Source: Nocardia anaemiae NBRC 100462 (lineage in GTDB: Bacteria > Actinomycetota > Actinomycetes > Mycobacteriales > Mycobacteriaceae). Taken from it: DNA of 64,000 bases. The DNA is taken from NCBI RefSeq assembly GCF_001612725.1, contig NZ_BDAZ01000041.1, forward strand, positions 62,001 to 126,000. The letters run 5' to 3'. A program made the position numbers and the translations under genes. Below, piece after piece: positions 1 through 8,144 of the stretch (position 1 is the first letter of the stretch; each line of letters begins with the position of its first letter). The notes beneath the pieces were generated by a model. The model ran no database searches. It saw only the letters and a program-made list of their open reading frames with translations, and was not told where the DNA came from.

Positions 1-523
1 AGGCGGCGCCGGTATTTCTGTGACTTATTCTGGTCGCCAGTTCCTGCAGTGTCACATATGCGACCGAGCGAAGGAACTGCGGGCCTTTCTCCGGTTTCGC
101 GACACCCGATGTCATGTGCGCCATTCTGGCCTGTTCCAGGGCCATCGGGTCCACCGCGCGGGTGACCACCAGATAATCGCGCATGACGATCGCATGTCGG
201 TTTTCCTCCGCCGTCCAGCGCCCGACCCAGGTGCCCCAGACACCATCCAGCGAGAACGACTCCGAGATCTCCCGGTGATAGGATGGCAGATTGTCCTCGG
301 TGAGCAGGTTGGTCACCATGGCGATCCGCGCGACCTCCGACAGCTTCGATTGTTCCGGAGCCCAATCGAGGCCGCCCATGGCCGCGAAATTCCGACCGTC
401 GTCCCACGGCACATAATCGTGTGGGTGCCACGCCTTGGCCTTGCGCAGGTGCTCATCGAGATGACATTCGGCGACGGGCTCCAGTTCGCGCAGAATATCG
501 AGATCGGTCATGGCGGTCGTCAC
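1..523 (-). CDS. desA: Acyl-[ACP] desaturase, DesA1/DesA2-like (partial, C-terminus beyond window)
   Basis: Soluble di-iron desaturase that would insert a double bond into acyl-ACP, in mycolic-type actinomycetes for mycolate and unsaturated fatty acid synthesis. About 174 residues are present. Family blocks seen are HPHDYVPWDDG, LLTEDNLPSYHREI, the iron-ligand helix WTAEENRHAIV (ExxH) and LQELATRISHRNTG near the edge. The GTG start is chosen because AAAGGAG lies five bases upstream; an internal ATG twelve bases later is weaker. It lies 44 bp downstream of the truncated PucR-like gene on the same strand, so they may be co-transcribed. The second ExxH iron-ligand motif expected further on lies outside the window. 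Confidence 0.9.
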   Translation of the reverse strand, partial: MTTAMTDLDILRELEPVAECHLDEHLRKAKAWHPHDYVPWDDGRNFAAMGGLDWAPEQSKLSEVARIAMVTNLLTEDNLPSYHREISESFSLDGVWGTWVGRWTAEENRHAIVMRDYLVVTRAVDPMALEQARMAHMTSGVAKPEKGPQFLRSVAYVTLQELATRISHRNTGAA

Positions 524-567
524 ACGTGCTCCTTTGTTACCTCTGAACCGAAGATAGGCGGGCTGGT

Positions 568-1539
568 TCAGGCCGATCGAGTGATTCGTCGTTCATTGGG
601 CGAGCTGACGACGGGTCGACGACCAGGCTGGAAGCCGTCACAACTCGGCAGATCGGCCAGCCGATACAGCCCCGGCGGACGGCCCTCGGCGAGGAGTCGG
701 GCGAGCAGTTCCTGCGCGGACCCGGCCAATTCGGGAATCCGGGCGGTCTCACCGGAGGCCACCACCGCGGTCAGCGGCACCTCGGCGGCCTCGCTGACCA
801 GCTCGAGCACGTCCGGGGTGAGCGCGAGCGGTGTCATGGCCGATATCTCGTCGATCGGCACCAGGACCGTGCCGCCGTCGTCGGACAGCAGCGACAGCGC
901 CCGGGAACCGAGCGGCATCGCCAGCGCCGCCTGCACCCGGCGCAGCTTCCGGCGAGCCGCGGACGGTGCACCGAGTCCGGGTCTTCGCTCGTCCGGATGC
1001 GCGGGAATCGCGACGGCGACGACCTGGTACGACGCGGCGACGCTGACACCAGCGCGTCCGGCCAGCCGTGCGACGCCGTGCCCACTGAGCAGCGCTGATA
1101 CCAGTGTCTGCGCGGCGGTCTGCTGTTCCCGGGCGACCTGGCGGTGTTCGTCCAGATAAGCCGTCGAGGTCGCCGTCGTCACTATTTCCAACACCCGCAC
1201 GATCAATCCCGCCGCGGCCGCCACCTGGTTGGCATCCTGGTCCGCCGCGTGTTCGGCGAGAAATTCCAGCCCGACGTGCACACCGTCGTGATAGGCGTCG
1301 AGCACGGTTTCCAGCGCTACCCCCTCCCGTGCCCACCGCGCGGCCGATCCGGTGATCACCGCAGGCAGATCGGGGACCGGAGCCAACCGCGGTTCCAATA
1401 CTCGAGCGGCCTCCGCCAGGCAGGTGCGCGTGATAGTACCGAGATCTTCACGCTGCGTGCGCCCGGCCTGAAAAATCAAATATTCGACCAGTTTCGATTC
1501 CAGGCTCTCGCTGCCCGAACCAGCCTGTTTGCCTACCAT
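568..1539 (-). CDS. PucR/CdaR-like regulator lacking the C-terminal HTH (truncated)
   Basis: A 323-residue protein with an RsbRD-N-like helical N-terminus (conserved WAREGV, LDAYHDG, YLDEHRQVAREQQTAAQTL) and a CdaR-like middle domain (SYQVVAVAIPAHPDER, ARRKLRR). It is clearly paralogous to the gene at 19703, whose homologous chain continues about 95 residues into a PucR-type helix-turn-helix. Here the similarity stops just after GLYRLADL and an unrelated tail of about 26 residues leads to the stop. Only 44 bp remain before desA, so the missing HTH is not simply out of frame downstream. It probably cannot bind DNA by itself. It could be a decayed gene, or a partner or anti-regulator of its full-length paralog. 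Confidence 0.75.
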   Translation of the reverse strand: MVGKQAGSGSESLESKLVEYLIFQAGRTQREDLGTITRTCLAEAARVLEPRLAPVPDLPAVITGSAARWAREGVALETVLDAYHDGVHVGLEFLAEHAADQDANQVAAAAGLIVRVLEIVTTATSTAYLDEHRQVAREQQTAAQTLVSALLSGHGVARLAGRAGVSVAASYQVVAVAIPAHPDERRPGLGAPSAARRKLRRVQAALAMPLGSRALSLLSDDGGTVLVPIDEISAMTPLALTPDVLELVSEAAEVPLTAVVASGETARIPELAGSAQELLARLLAEGRPPGLYRLADLPSCDGFQPGRRPVVSSPNERRITRSA

Positions 1540-1931
1540 GACTCTGAAAGGCTAGCGGTGATCGGCGGACAAATCGCATACCTGGCCGGTAATTAGGAAA
1601 GTCATCACACTCTGCCGACAAGCTTGGGCGAAATCACAAGCAGCGGAGCGTTTCTCGGTCGCAATATTTCCGGTAATTCAGTTGATCGGATATGGTCGGT
1701 GCGGCCGTGTTCCCGGCGGGGACATCGACGTGGGTGCGCCACCCGGCTCAGCGGCTGTAACGCCCGACGACGATCCACCGACGGCATCGAGGACAGCACC
1801 GGTGAGCTGTCCCGGACAAAGTTTTGTATCCAGTGCTGCGGGTCGTGTGCCCGATAGCATCGAGCGCCTTGTACCGTTCGGTGACCCCGGACGGCGCATG
1901 GCGACGAGTTCGAAGGATGGCATACGACCAT
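1540..1931. other. Divergent intergenic region
   Basis: About 390 bp between the truncated PucR-like gene and the divergent carboxylase gene. No convincing ORF is seen. The nonamer CCGGTAATT occurs twice (1586-1594 and 1670-1678), but I cannot assign a promoter or operator. It presumably carries the promoters of both flanking genes. Confidence 0.4.
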
Positions 1932-3482
1932 ATGAGCGGCACGCGAGAAAAGCTGGAGGAACTCAGGGATATCCTGGAGCTCGCCGAGGAACCCGCTGGC
2001 GAGACCGGTATCGCGAAACGCAAGACCAAGGGCATACCGAGTGCGCGCGAGCGCGTGCGCATGCTGCTGGACCAGGGCTCCTTCGTGGAGATGGGCGCGC
2101 TGGTGCGCCAGCCGGGCAGCACCGAGGGCATGTACGGCGACGGTGTGGTCACCGGCCGCGGCTACATCGACGGCCGACCGGTCGTCGTCATCGCCCACGA
2201 CCAGACCGTATACGGCGGTTCGGTCGGCGAGATGTTCGGCCGAAAGGTCGCCGCCGCAATGGAATTCGCGCAGGAGAACGCCTGCCCGGTGGTGTCGATC
2301 AACGATTCCGGCGGCGCTCGCATCCAGGAGGCGGTGACCTCGCTGGCCTGGTACGCACTGATGTGCCGACGCCAGGAGGATCTGTCCGGCTTCGTGCCGA
2401 TGGTCGCGGTCATGCTCGGCAAATGCGCGGCCGGTTCGGTCTATGGCCCGGTCAATATGGATGTGCTGGTCGCGACCGAGAAGTCGTACATGTTCGTCAC
2501 CGGCCCGGAGGTCATCAAGGGCGTGACGGGCGAGGTGGTCAGCGCCGACGATCTCGGTGGCGCCGCCGCCCTGCAGGCCAACGGCACTGTGCACCACGTC
2601 GCCGCCGACGAGCAGGCCGCCTTCGACTGGGTCCGCAGCTATCTGAGCTACCTGCCGTCGAGCTGCCTCGAGCAGGCTCCGGTGGTGAATCCGGGCCTGG
2701 AACCGGAGACCACCGCCCACGACCTCGAGCTGGACTCGATCATTCCGGATTCCGATCGGTCCGGTTACGACATGCACGAGGTGCTGCTGCGCATCTTCGA
2801 CGACGGCGATTTCCACGAGGTCAGCGCTGGTACCGCCCAGAATCTGATCACCGGATTCGCCAGGGTCGACGGTCGAAGTGTCGGCGTGGTGGCCAATCAG
2901 CCGCAGGTGCTCGGCGGCGCACTGGACGGACTGTGCTCGGATAAGGCGGCATATTTCATCCGGCTGTGCGACGCCTTCGGTCTGCCGCTGATCTTCGTCG
3001 TCGACACCCCCGGTGTGCTGCCCGGTCTCGAAGAGGAACGCAATGGCGTCATCAAGCGCGGTGGCCGGTTCTTCCGCGCGGTCATCGAGGCCACCGTGCC
3101 GATCGTCTCGATCGTGACGCGCAAGGCTTACGGCGGCGGCTACGCGGTGATGGGCTGCAAGCCGCTGGGCGCGGACCTGGCCCTGGCCTGGCCGACGGCA
3201 CAGATCGCGGTGATGGGCGCCGAGAGCATGGTCGGCATCATCGGCCGCAGGCAGCTGGAGGCGACCCCGCCCGACCAGCGCGCCACCGTGCGCCAGCAAA
3301 TGATCGATTTCTACAACGCCACCGTGGCCACCCCGTGGACCGCCGCCGAACGCGGTTACATCGATGCCGTGGTCGAGCCTTCGCAGACCCGGTTGGAGAT
3401 CCGCAGGGCGCTGCGCCTGCTTCGGGACAAGGGCGCGGTGCGCAAGCACAATCCGCGCAAGCACAGCCTCTTCCCGGTCTAG
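1932..3482 (+). CDS. Acyl-CoA carboxylase beta (carboxyltransferase) subunit, PccB/AccD type
   Basis: The carboxyltransferase half of a biotin-dependent acyl-CoA carboxylase, moving carboxylate from carboxybiotin onto propionyl- or acetyl-CoA. The 516 residues match the family's usual length. Visible motifs include INDSGGARIQE and VTGPEVIKGVTGE in the N-terminal crotonase-like domain, and FVVDTPGVLPG, RKAYGGGYAVMG and AWPTAQIAVMGAE in the C-terminal one. The longer reading frame starts upstream, but this ATG has AAGGATGG eleven bases before it; ATG 1917 would give five extra residues. No biotin-carrying alpha subunit is adjacent, so its partner must be elsewhere. Substrate, propionyl- versus longer acyl-CoA, is not decided by the sequence alone. 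Confidence 0.9.
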   Translation: MSGTREKLEELRDILELAEEPAGETGIAKRKTKGIPSARERVRMLLDQGSFVEMGALVRQPGSTEGMYGDGVVTGRGYIDGRPVVVIAHDQTVYGGSVGEMFGRKVAAAMEFAQENACPVVSINDSGGARIQEAVTSLAWYALMCRRQEDLSGFVPMVAVMLGKCAAGSVYGPVNMDVLVATEKSYMFVTGPEVIKGVTGEVVSADDLGGAAALQANGTVHHVAADEQAAFDWVRSYLSYLPSSCLEQAPVVNPGLEPETTAHDLELDSIIPDSDRSGYDMHEVLLRIFDDGDFHEVSAGTAQNLITGFARVDGRSVGVVANQPQVLGGALDGLCSDKAAYFIRLCDAFGLPLIFVVDTPGVLPGLEEERNGVIKRGGRFFRAVIEATVPIVSIVTRKAYGGGYAVMGCKPLGADLALAWPTAQIAVMGAESMVGIIGRRQLEATPPDQRATVRQQMIDFYNATVATPWTAAERGYIDAVVEPSQTRLEIRRALRLLRDKGAVRKHNPRKHSLFPV

Positions 3483-3653
3483 TGCCCCATTTGTGTCGTG
3501 TCACAGCGCAAACGGTTAGCGGTCGTGCGATGTCCGATGTTGGGTCGCACGACGCGCGGCCCGATACCGCTGTGCCCTAACGTCATCGGTGCCCGATCCC
3601 GTGTTCGCCGCACGACAGCCGGGTACGCGGCGTGCCCATCGGGAGTGTCCCTA

Positions 3654-3668
3654 CCCACTCCGGGTGGG
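3654..3668. terminator. Candidate bidirectional hairpin terminator
   Basis: CCCAC and GTGGG form a five-base stem around a five-base loop, nested in a longer imperfect GCCCA/TGGGC pairing. It lies in the 203-bp gap between the convergent carboxylase gene and the Rv1733c-like gene. There is no T-tract, which is usual for actinobacteria. Confidence 0.4.
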
Positions 3669-3685
3669 CGCGCCGCACTCGCACA

Positions 3686-4294
3686 CTAGGCCTGATCCGG
3701 ACGCGTCCCGTGGTTGCCCCAGATGCGTTCCACCGTGGCCCATTCGGTCTCCCACAACCGGGCCCTACGTCGATCGAGCGCGCGGCGCAGCAGTGCGTAG
3801 CCGCAGCCGAAGCAGACCGCGATCCCGAAGACCATGCCGGTACTGATCAGCAATGCCTTGCTCAGCGCCCGGGTGCTCGACGGCGGCTCGGTGACCTTGC
3901 CCGAGCCGTCGAGCCAAATCTTCACCGAGGCACCGGCTTTCACCAATCCGGTGGCCTGGTAGTCGCTGGTGTGGGTGACACCGGCGGCGTCGCGCCACTG
4001 CACCCGAGCCGGGGTGATGGGCGCGTAGAGCGGCGCCTTGCCGACCTCGATCACGGTCGCGTCGACCTCGTGCAACCGCGCCGCCTCGGCCCGCGCGATG
4101 CGGTCTTCGGTCTGATAGACCCGGCCGCCCACCGCCATCGACAGCAGCGGGGCGATGATCAGGAACAACAGCGTGAGCATCGCGGCGACCGCCAATTGGA
4201 GACGATCCTCGCGGCGGCGCATCGGATTTCGGTCCAGGCCGACCCGGCGGCAGGTGCGGCGGACGACGCTCGGTGACCCGGTTGCTGCGGTCAT
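3686..4294 (-). CDS. Rv1733c-like two-pass membrane protein
   Basis: A 202-residue protein with a basic cytosolic N-terminus (DRNPMRRREDR), a first membrane segment at about 33-56, an extracytoplasmic domain of roughly 85 residues and a second segment at about 147-169, ending in a charged tail. This order matches the mycobacterial Rv1733c family, known as dormancy-associated membrane proteins of unknown biochemical role. The start codon overlaps the stop of the upstream TetR gene (4 bp), so the two are translationally coupled and the TetR may control it. The function is unknown. Confidence 0.75.
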   Translation of the reverse strand: MTAATGSPSVVRRTCRRVGLDRNPMRRREDRLQLAVAAMLTLLFLIIAPLLSMAVGGRVYQTEDRIARAEAARLHEVDATVIEVGKAPLYAPITPARVQWRDAAGVTHTSDYQATGLVKAGASVKIWLDGSGKVTEPPSSTRALSKALLISTGMVFGIAVCFGCGYALLRRALDRRRARLWETEWATVERIWGNHGTRPDQA

Positions 4295-4938
4295 GACGAT
4301 GACACCTCGCTCTGGAATTCAGCTGTCAGCCCGTGAAGGGTGTCGAAGAATGTGTCGATGAGATCGGGTAATCCGTCGGTGTCGGTGCCCGCGCCCCAAG
4401 CCTGCAGGGCGGCGATGAGCAGCCCGGTCCCGGCCGCGACGGCCGCCTCCGGGCGCCGGTCAACGGCGGGATCGACGCCGAGTCTGGCGGCGATGATCCG
4501 CACGGATTCGCGCTGCCCGTCCAGCCGGATGCGCTGATAGCCCGCGGCCAGTGTCGGTTCCGCCTCGAAGCGTTGGAATAGGGCCCAGCGCCGGGCCAGG
4601 CGCGCCGCCCTCGGTCCGGTATGTTCGGCGGCCAGCCAATCGTGCAGGGCATTGCGGTAGGCGACCAGCGGCGATTCGCCCGCGGGGCGGCGGCACAGCG
4701 CCTCGTTGAACAGGTGTACGTCCTGGTCGATTTCACCGAGCACGGCCTCCTCGATGGAGGAGAAATGACGACTGAAGGTCCGCCTGGTGACCCCGGCGCG
4801 CTCCGCGATGTCCTCGACGGCCACCGAATCCAACCCGCGCTCGTTGAGCAGGTCGAATGCGGCGCGCGACATTGCCGCGCGACTGCGGAGCGTACGCAGC
4901 CGACGGCCGTCGAGGTCGACTTCGTCGTCGATACCCAT
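4291..4938 (-). CDS. TetR-family transcriptional regulator
   Basis: A 215-residue one-component repressor with an N-terminal TetR HTH (AVEDIAERAGVTRRTFSRHF, about residues 40-60) and an all-helical ligand domain whose later half (LARRWALFQRFEAEPTLAAGY) resembles the MftR/EthR-like C-terminal type. It overlaps the downstream membrane-protein gene by four bases. A perfect inverted repeat 21 bp upstream of its ATG is a likely auto-operator. The ligand is unknown. Confidence 0.88.
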   Translation of the reverse strand: MGIDDEVDLDGRRLRTLRSRAAMSRAAFDLLNERGLDSVAVEDIAERAGVTRRTFSRHFSSIEEAVLGEIDQDVHLFNEALCRRPAGESPLVAYRNALHDWLAAEHTGPRAARLARRWALFQRFEAEPTLAAGYQRIRLDGQRESVRIIAARLGVDPAVDRRPEAAVAAGTGLLIAALQAWGAGTDTDGLPDLIDTFFDTLHGLTAEFQSEVSSS

Positions 4939-4958
4939 ATCGGCAGTCTACGCCCTAT

Positions 4959-4973
4959 TGTCCCATCGGGACA
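4959..4973. promoter_or_regulatory. Candidate TetR operator
   Basis: TGTCCC and GGGACA form a perfect inverted repeat with a three-base spacer, 21 bp upstream of the TetR start. Position and symmetry fit autoregulation of the TetR/membrane-protein operon. Confidence 0.5.
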
Positions 4974-4993
4974 TTAGTTCGCTGTGATTCGCA

Positions 4994-5836
4994 TCAGGGC
5001 TTTCGCGCCAGCCCGGTGACGATGAGCTGCTCCCAGACGGTGAGCTCGCGGCCGACGGTGCCGACCGATGCCGCCTCACCCGCGGGCGCATCCGGTCGCC
5101 ACAACGCCGACGGGACGATATCGGGTTCGAGGACTTCCAGATCGCCGAAGAGGCCGCGGATCTCCTCGGTATCGCGCCAGCGGCCGCGTCCGAAGGTGGC
5201 CTGCAGCTTCTGTTCGGCGGCGGCGGTCTCGGGATTGTGGCCGGAGCGGAAGTGCGTGATGAATACGTAACTGCCGGAAGGGATTTGGTCGTTCCAGAAG
5301 CGCACCACGGCGGCCGGATCCTCGTCGTCGTTGAAGTGGTGCAGGATCGAACTGAAGATGACGCCGACCGGCTGATCGAAATCGATCAGCCGTGTGACAT
5401 CCGGGTGATCGCGGATGGATTCGGGCTCGCGGGCATCGGCCTGGATCACCGTGGTGTTCTCATCGGTGGCCAGCAGGGCGCGGCCGTGTGCGAGCACGAT
5501 CGGATCGTTGTCGACGTACACCACCCGGGCGTCGGGGGCATGCCGCTTGGCTACCTGATGCACATTGTCGGCGGTCGGCAGGCCGCTGCCGAAGTCGATG
5601 AACTGCCGCATACCCGTGCGGGCCATATCGCGCACCCCGCGGATCAACGCCTGCCTGCTGGTGAAGGCGATCGCCACCGAACCGGGCAGGTTCACCTTGA
5701 AGTGGTCACCGACCTCCTGATCGACCAGATAGTTGTCCTTACCGCCGAGCAGATAGTCATAGACCCTGGCGATACTCGGTTTGCTCTGATCAATCTCCCG
5801 GTCGAGCCGAGTCGGGGGCGCAGCATCGTCGGTCAT
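4994..5836 (-). CDS. DUF574 SAM-dependent methyltransferase
   Basis: A 280-residue member of the Methyltransf_19 (DUF574) family, common in actinomycetes beside XRE-DUF5753 and DUF397 genes. Family marks are SIARVYDYLLGGKDNY near the N-terminus, the SAM loop QFIDFGSGLPT, VVYVDNDPIVLAHGRALL and VGVIFSSILHHF. The ATG is preferred over a GTG nine bases upstream because GAAGG lies eight bases before it. It sits 127 bp downstream of an XRE-DUF5753 gene on the same strand. A second member of the family lies at 17730 in an equivalent setting. The methyl acceptor is unknown. Confidence 0.88.
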   Translation of the reverse strand: MTDDAAPPTRLDREIDQSKPSIARVYDYLLGGKDNYLVDQEVGDHFKVNLPGSVAIAFTSRQALIRGVRDMARTGMRQFIDFGSGLPTADNVHQVAKRHAPDARVVYVDNDPIVLAHGRALLATDENTTVIQADAREPESIRDHPDVTRLIDFDQPVGVIFSSILHHFNDDEDPAAVVRFWNDQIPSGSYVFITHFRSGHNPETAAAEQKLQATFGRGRWRDTEEIRGLFGDLEVLEPDIVPSALWRPDAPAGEAASVGTVGRELTVWEQLIVTGLARKP

Positions 5837-5963
5837 TGTCAACACCTTCGTCCACGGGACCTGTGCGTTTCCTATCGTATGAGACCCGGCATCACACCGT
5901 ACGCACTTGACGAACCAGGCGTGGCACGCCGAGTTCGATTGTCCCGCTTATTGTTTCGACGGA

Positions 5964-6905
5964 TCACCGCGAATCGCCGGGCGCCGCTGGATGATCGAGC
6001 GTCTCGGGGTGCCGTTCACACAGGGCGCGCAGCAATCCAGGAGTGTACTCGGGTGGCGCGGCATGAACCGACAGTTGATTGGCCACCGCGCGATACGCGT
6101 CGAGGTCGGCGGTCTTGTCCAGATACAGCGCACTGGTGAGTTGCTGCAGATAGACGATGTCGGGCAGATCGGCTTCGGTGAAGCGCAACATGGTGAACGC
6201 GCCATCGGCCAACGCCGGACCGCCGACATGATCGGGCAGCACCTGCAAGGTGATGTGCGGCTCCTCGGCGATGCGCAGCAAATACTCGAGCTGGGCACGC
6301 CATACCGTCGACCCGCCGATCGGCCTGCGCAGCGCCGCCTCCTCGACGATCAGCCACAACTGCGGCGGATGCGGGCGACGCAAGATCTCTTGACGGCGCA
6401 ACCGCAGTGCGACGCGCCGGGCGATCGCCTCCGCCGATTCGGTCGGATGCGCCATCGATAGCAAGGCCCGCGCGTAGTCGGCGGTCTGCAGCAGTTCGGG
6501 CACCGCCCTCGGCTCGTAGCCGCGGATCAGCTTGGCGGCCTGCTCGAGTCCGAGATAGGTGTCGAACCACTTGGGCAACCAGTCGCTATCGCGATGCCAC
6601 CAGCCCGAGGCGTTGGCCTGGCGCGCGAGCTCCTTGAACTCCTCGCGCTCTTCCGGGTCGGTGACCCGGTAGAGCGTAAGCAGATCGAGTAGATCGCGTT
6701 CCCGGAAACCGGTGCGGCCCAACTCGAGTCGGCTGATCTTCGAATGCGAACCGCGAATCGCCTCGCCCGCATCCTCGCGGGAGATGTCACAGGCCTCGCG
6801 CAGCCGTCGCATCCGACTGCCGAGCATCATCCGCAGTACCGTCGGCCCACCGTCGGCAGCAGGGTTCTTGCCGGAAAATGAATGCCGCACTTCCGAAGCA
6901 CGCAT
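5964..6905 (-). CDS. XRE-family regulator with DUF5753 (Scr1-type)
   Basis: A 313-residue protein: HTH_31/XRE domain at about residues 28-85 (LREACDISREDAGEAIRGSHSKISRLELGR split over two helices) and a DUF5753 ligand/partner domain over about 105-290 (WFDTYLGLEQAA, LVEEAAL, LPDIVYLQQLTSALYLDK). Such proteins are annotated as antitoxin-like partners of DUF397 proteins. This one has no DUF397 gene next to it. Upstream lies a 22-bp palindrome shared with four other promoters in this window, so it may bind its own promoter. It is closely similar along its length to the regulator at 16166. Confidence 0.88.
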   Translation of the reverse strand: MRASEVRHSFSGKNPAADGGPTVLRMMLGSRMRRLREACDISREDAGEAIRGSHSKISRLELGRTGFRERDLLDLLTLYRVTDPEEREEFKELARQANASGWWHRDSDWLPKWFDTYLGLEQAAKLIRGYEPRAVPELLQTADYARALLSMAHPTESAEAIARRVALRLRRQEILRRPHPPQLWLIVEEAALRRPIGGSTVWRAQLEYLLRIAEEPHITLQVLPDHVGGPALADGAFTMLRFTEADLPDIVYLQQLTSALYLDKTADLDAYRAVANQLSVHAAPPEYTPGLLRALCERHPETLDHPAAPGDSR

Positions 6906-6973
6906 TCGACAAGTCTGCCATGGAATTGCCGCAACCGACTAGAACCAAAATGCCCCATTTCCACAAACATTCG

Positions 6974-6995
6974 CACATCTGCAAGTACATTTCCA
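6974..6995 (-). promoter_or_regulatory. Shared 22-bp palindromic operator, site A
   Basis: Read on the minus strand, it matches the palindrome at 18601 at about 18 of 22 positions and includes ATGTACTTGCA. It lies about 70 bp upstream of the XRE-DUF5753 start. A TTGCAG sits where the -35 hexamer lies at sites B, D and E, but a TAAACT -10 box is not present at the same distance. Confidence 0.5.
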
Positions 6996-7021
6996 AATAT
7001 CTTCGGTCCGGCATCGTCGGT

Positions 7022-8083
7022 TCAGCGCAGTAGCACCTCCGCGGTTGCCCGGCCGAACAGCTTGCGACCGTCGGAGATCGCGGTGAGCGTGATGGTCGCC
7101 GCGCGGCGATCCGGATCCAATGCCTTGACGCGGCCGCGGAATTCGATCTCGCTCTGCCGGGTCGCCGAGACCGGGGCGAATCCGGCGAACCGCACACCGT
7201 ATTCGCTGATCGCGGCTGGATCGCCGAGCCAGTCGGTGAGATAGCTCGCGCCGAGCCCCATGGTCAGCAGGCCGTGCGAGACCACACCTGGCAGTCCGGC
7301 GGCGACCGCGACATGCTCGCTGAAGTGGATCGGATTCGAATCACCCGATACCCCAGCATAATTCACCAGATCACCGCGCGAGAGCGGCAGGACGCGGGTG
7401 GGCAGTTCGGCACCGACGCGCAGCTCGTCGAACTCCATGCCGCACGGCATCCGCACCGGGGTCTCGTCCACACCGCCATCGGGCAACGCCTCGTCGAAGC
7501 ATTCGACCATGCCACCGTCCAAGGCATGCTCCGGCCGCCGGGTCGCGTGCTGCCGCTGGGACAGCGCCTCGCCGCTCATGATGACGCCGTCGACAGCGGT
7601 GACCAGTTCGGTGGCCACCTCGGCGCCGGTGTTCGCCGCCACGGTGGTGTGCGCGGTCTGCAGCAGCTCCTTGTACTGGTTGGTGAACACATTCCGGATG
7701 ACCATGAAATCCATATCGCCGAATTGCCGAAACGATTCGACATAGGTGTCGCAGCGCAGTTGGTCACCGGCGACGAGCGGCCGGTGCGCCCGGATGCTCT
7801 GCTCGGTCTGCAGCACCTGGCTGATGTCGTAACCGGTCAGCACCGAATCGAACATCTTGTGCTGGAGCAGCAGCAAGATGATCGAGGAAAAGGTGGGCGG
7901 TGCGATGAGCCCGTCGTAGCCGAGTGCCCACGCCGCCTCTTCATGCCAATGTGCGGGATGGAAGCCGCGAACCGCCCTGGCGAATTCGCGAATCTTCTCC
8001 CGCCCGACCTCGTAATGGTCGGACATCCGATAGTGGCGCCCCACCATCGCGCTTGCCTGTTCGGATCCACTCAAATACGTCAC
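7022..8083 (-). CDS. Fused MaoC-type (3R)-hydroxyacyl dehydratase, HadA/HadB-like
   Basis: A 353-residue double hotdog-fold protein. The N-terminal half resembles HadA/FAS1-type dehydratase-N (YEVGREKIREFARAV, PPTFSSI), the C-terminal half is MaoC/HadB-like with the catalytic Asp and His in SGDSNPIHF followed by GLPGVVSHGLLTMG. It would dehydrate 3-hydroxyacyl thioesters, as the FAS-II HadAB/HadBC complexes do in mycolate synthesis, or act in lipid catabolism. The GTG start used gives 15 residues before an in-frame ATG (MVGRHY) that is also plausible. It stands alone, followed by the XRE-DUF5753 gene. No other fatty acid synthase gene is adjacent. Confidence 0.85.
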   Translation of the reverse strand: MTYLSGSEQASAMVGRHYRMSDHYEVGREKIREFARAVRGFHPAHWHEEAAWALGYDGLIAPPTFSSIILLLLQHKMFDSVLTGYDISQVLQTEQSIRAHRPLVAGDQLRCDTYVESFRQFGDMDFMVIRNVFTNQYKELLQTAHTTVAANTGAEVATELVTAVDGVIMSGEALSQRQHATRRPEHALDGGMVECFDEALPDGGVDETPVRMPCGMEFDELRVGAELPTRVLPLSRGDLVNYAGVSGDSNPIHFSEHVAVAAGLPGVVSHGLLTMGLGASYLTDWLGDPAAISEYGVRFAGFAPVSATRQSEIEFRGRVKALDPDRRAATITLTAISDGRKLFGRATAEVLLR

Positions 8084-8144
8084 GTGTCATACATCGCCTC
8101 CCCACCACCAGGTGCAACACTAATAGCTGATCGCCATAAGTTCC

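Noticed and set aside
20..1159. Long plus-strand open frame of 379 codons
   Set aside because: It lies antisense to desA and the PucR-like gene, both of which have clear family motifs; the frame is a GC-rich shadow.
1605..3464. 619-codon minus-strand frame over the carboxylase gene
   Set aside because: No family motifs, and the plus strand encodes a complete acyl-CoA carboxylase beta subunit.
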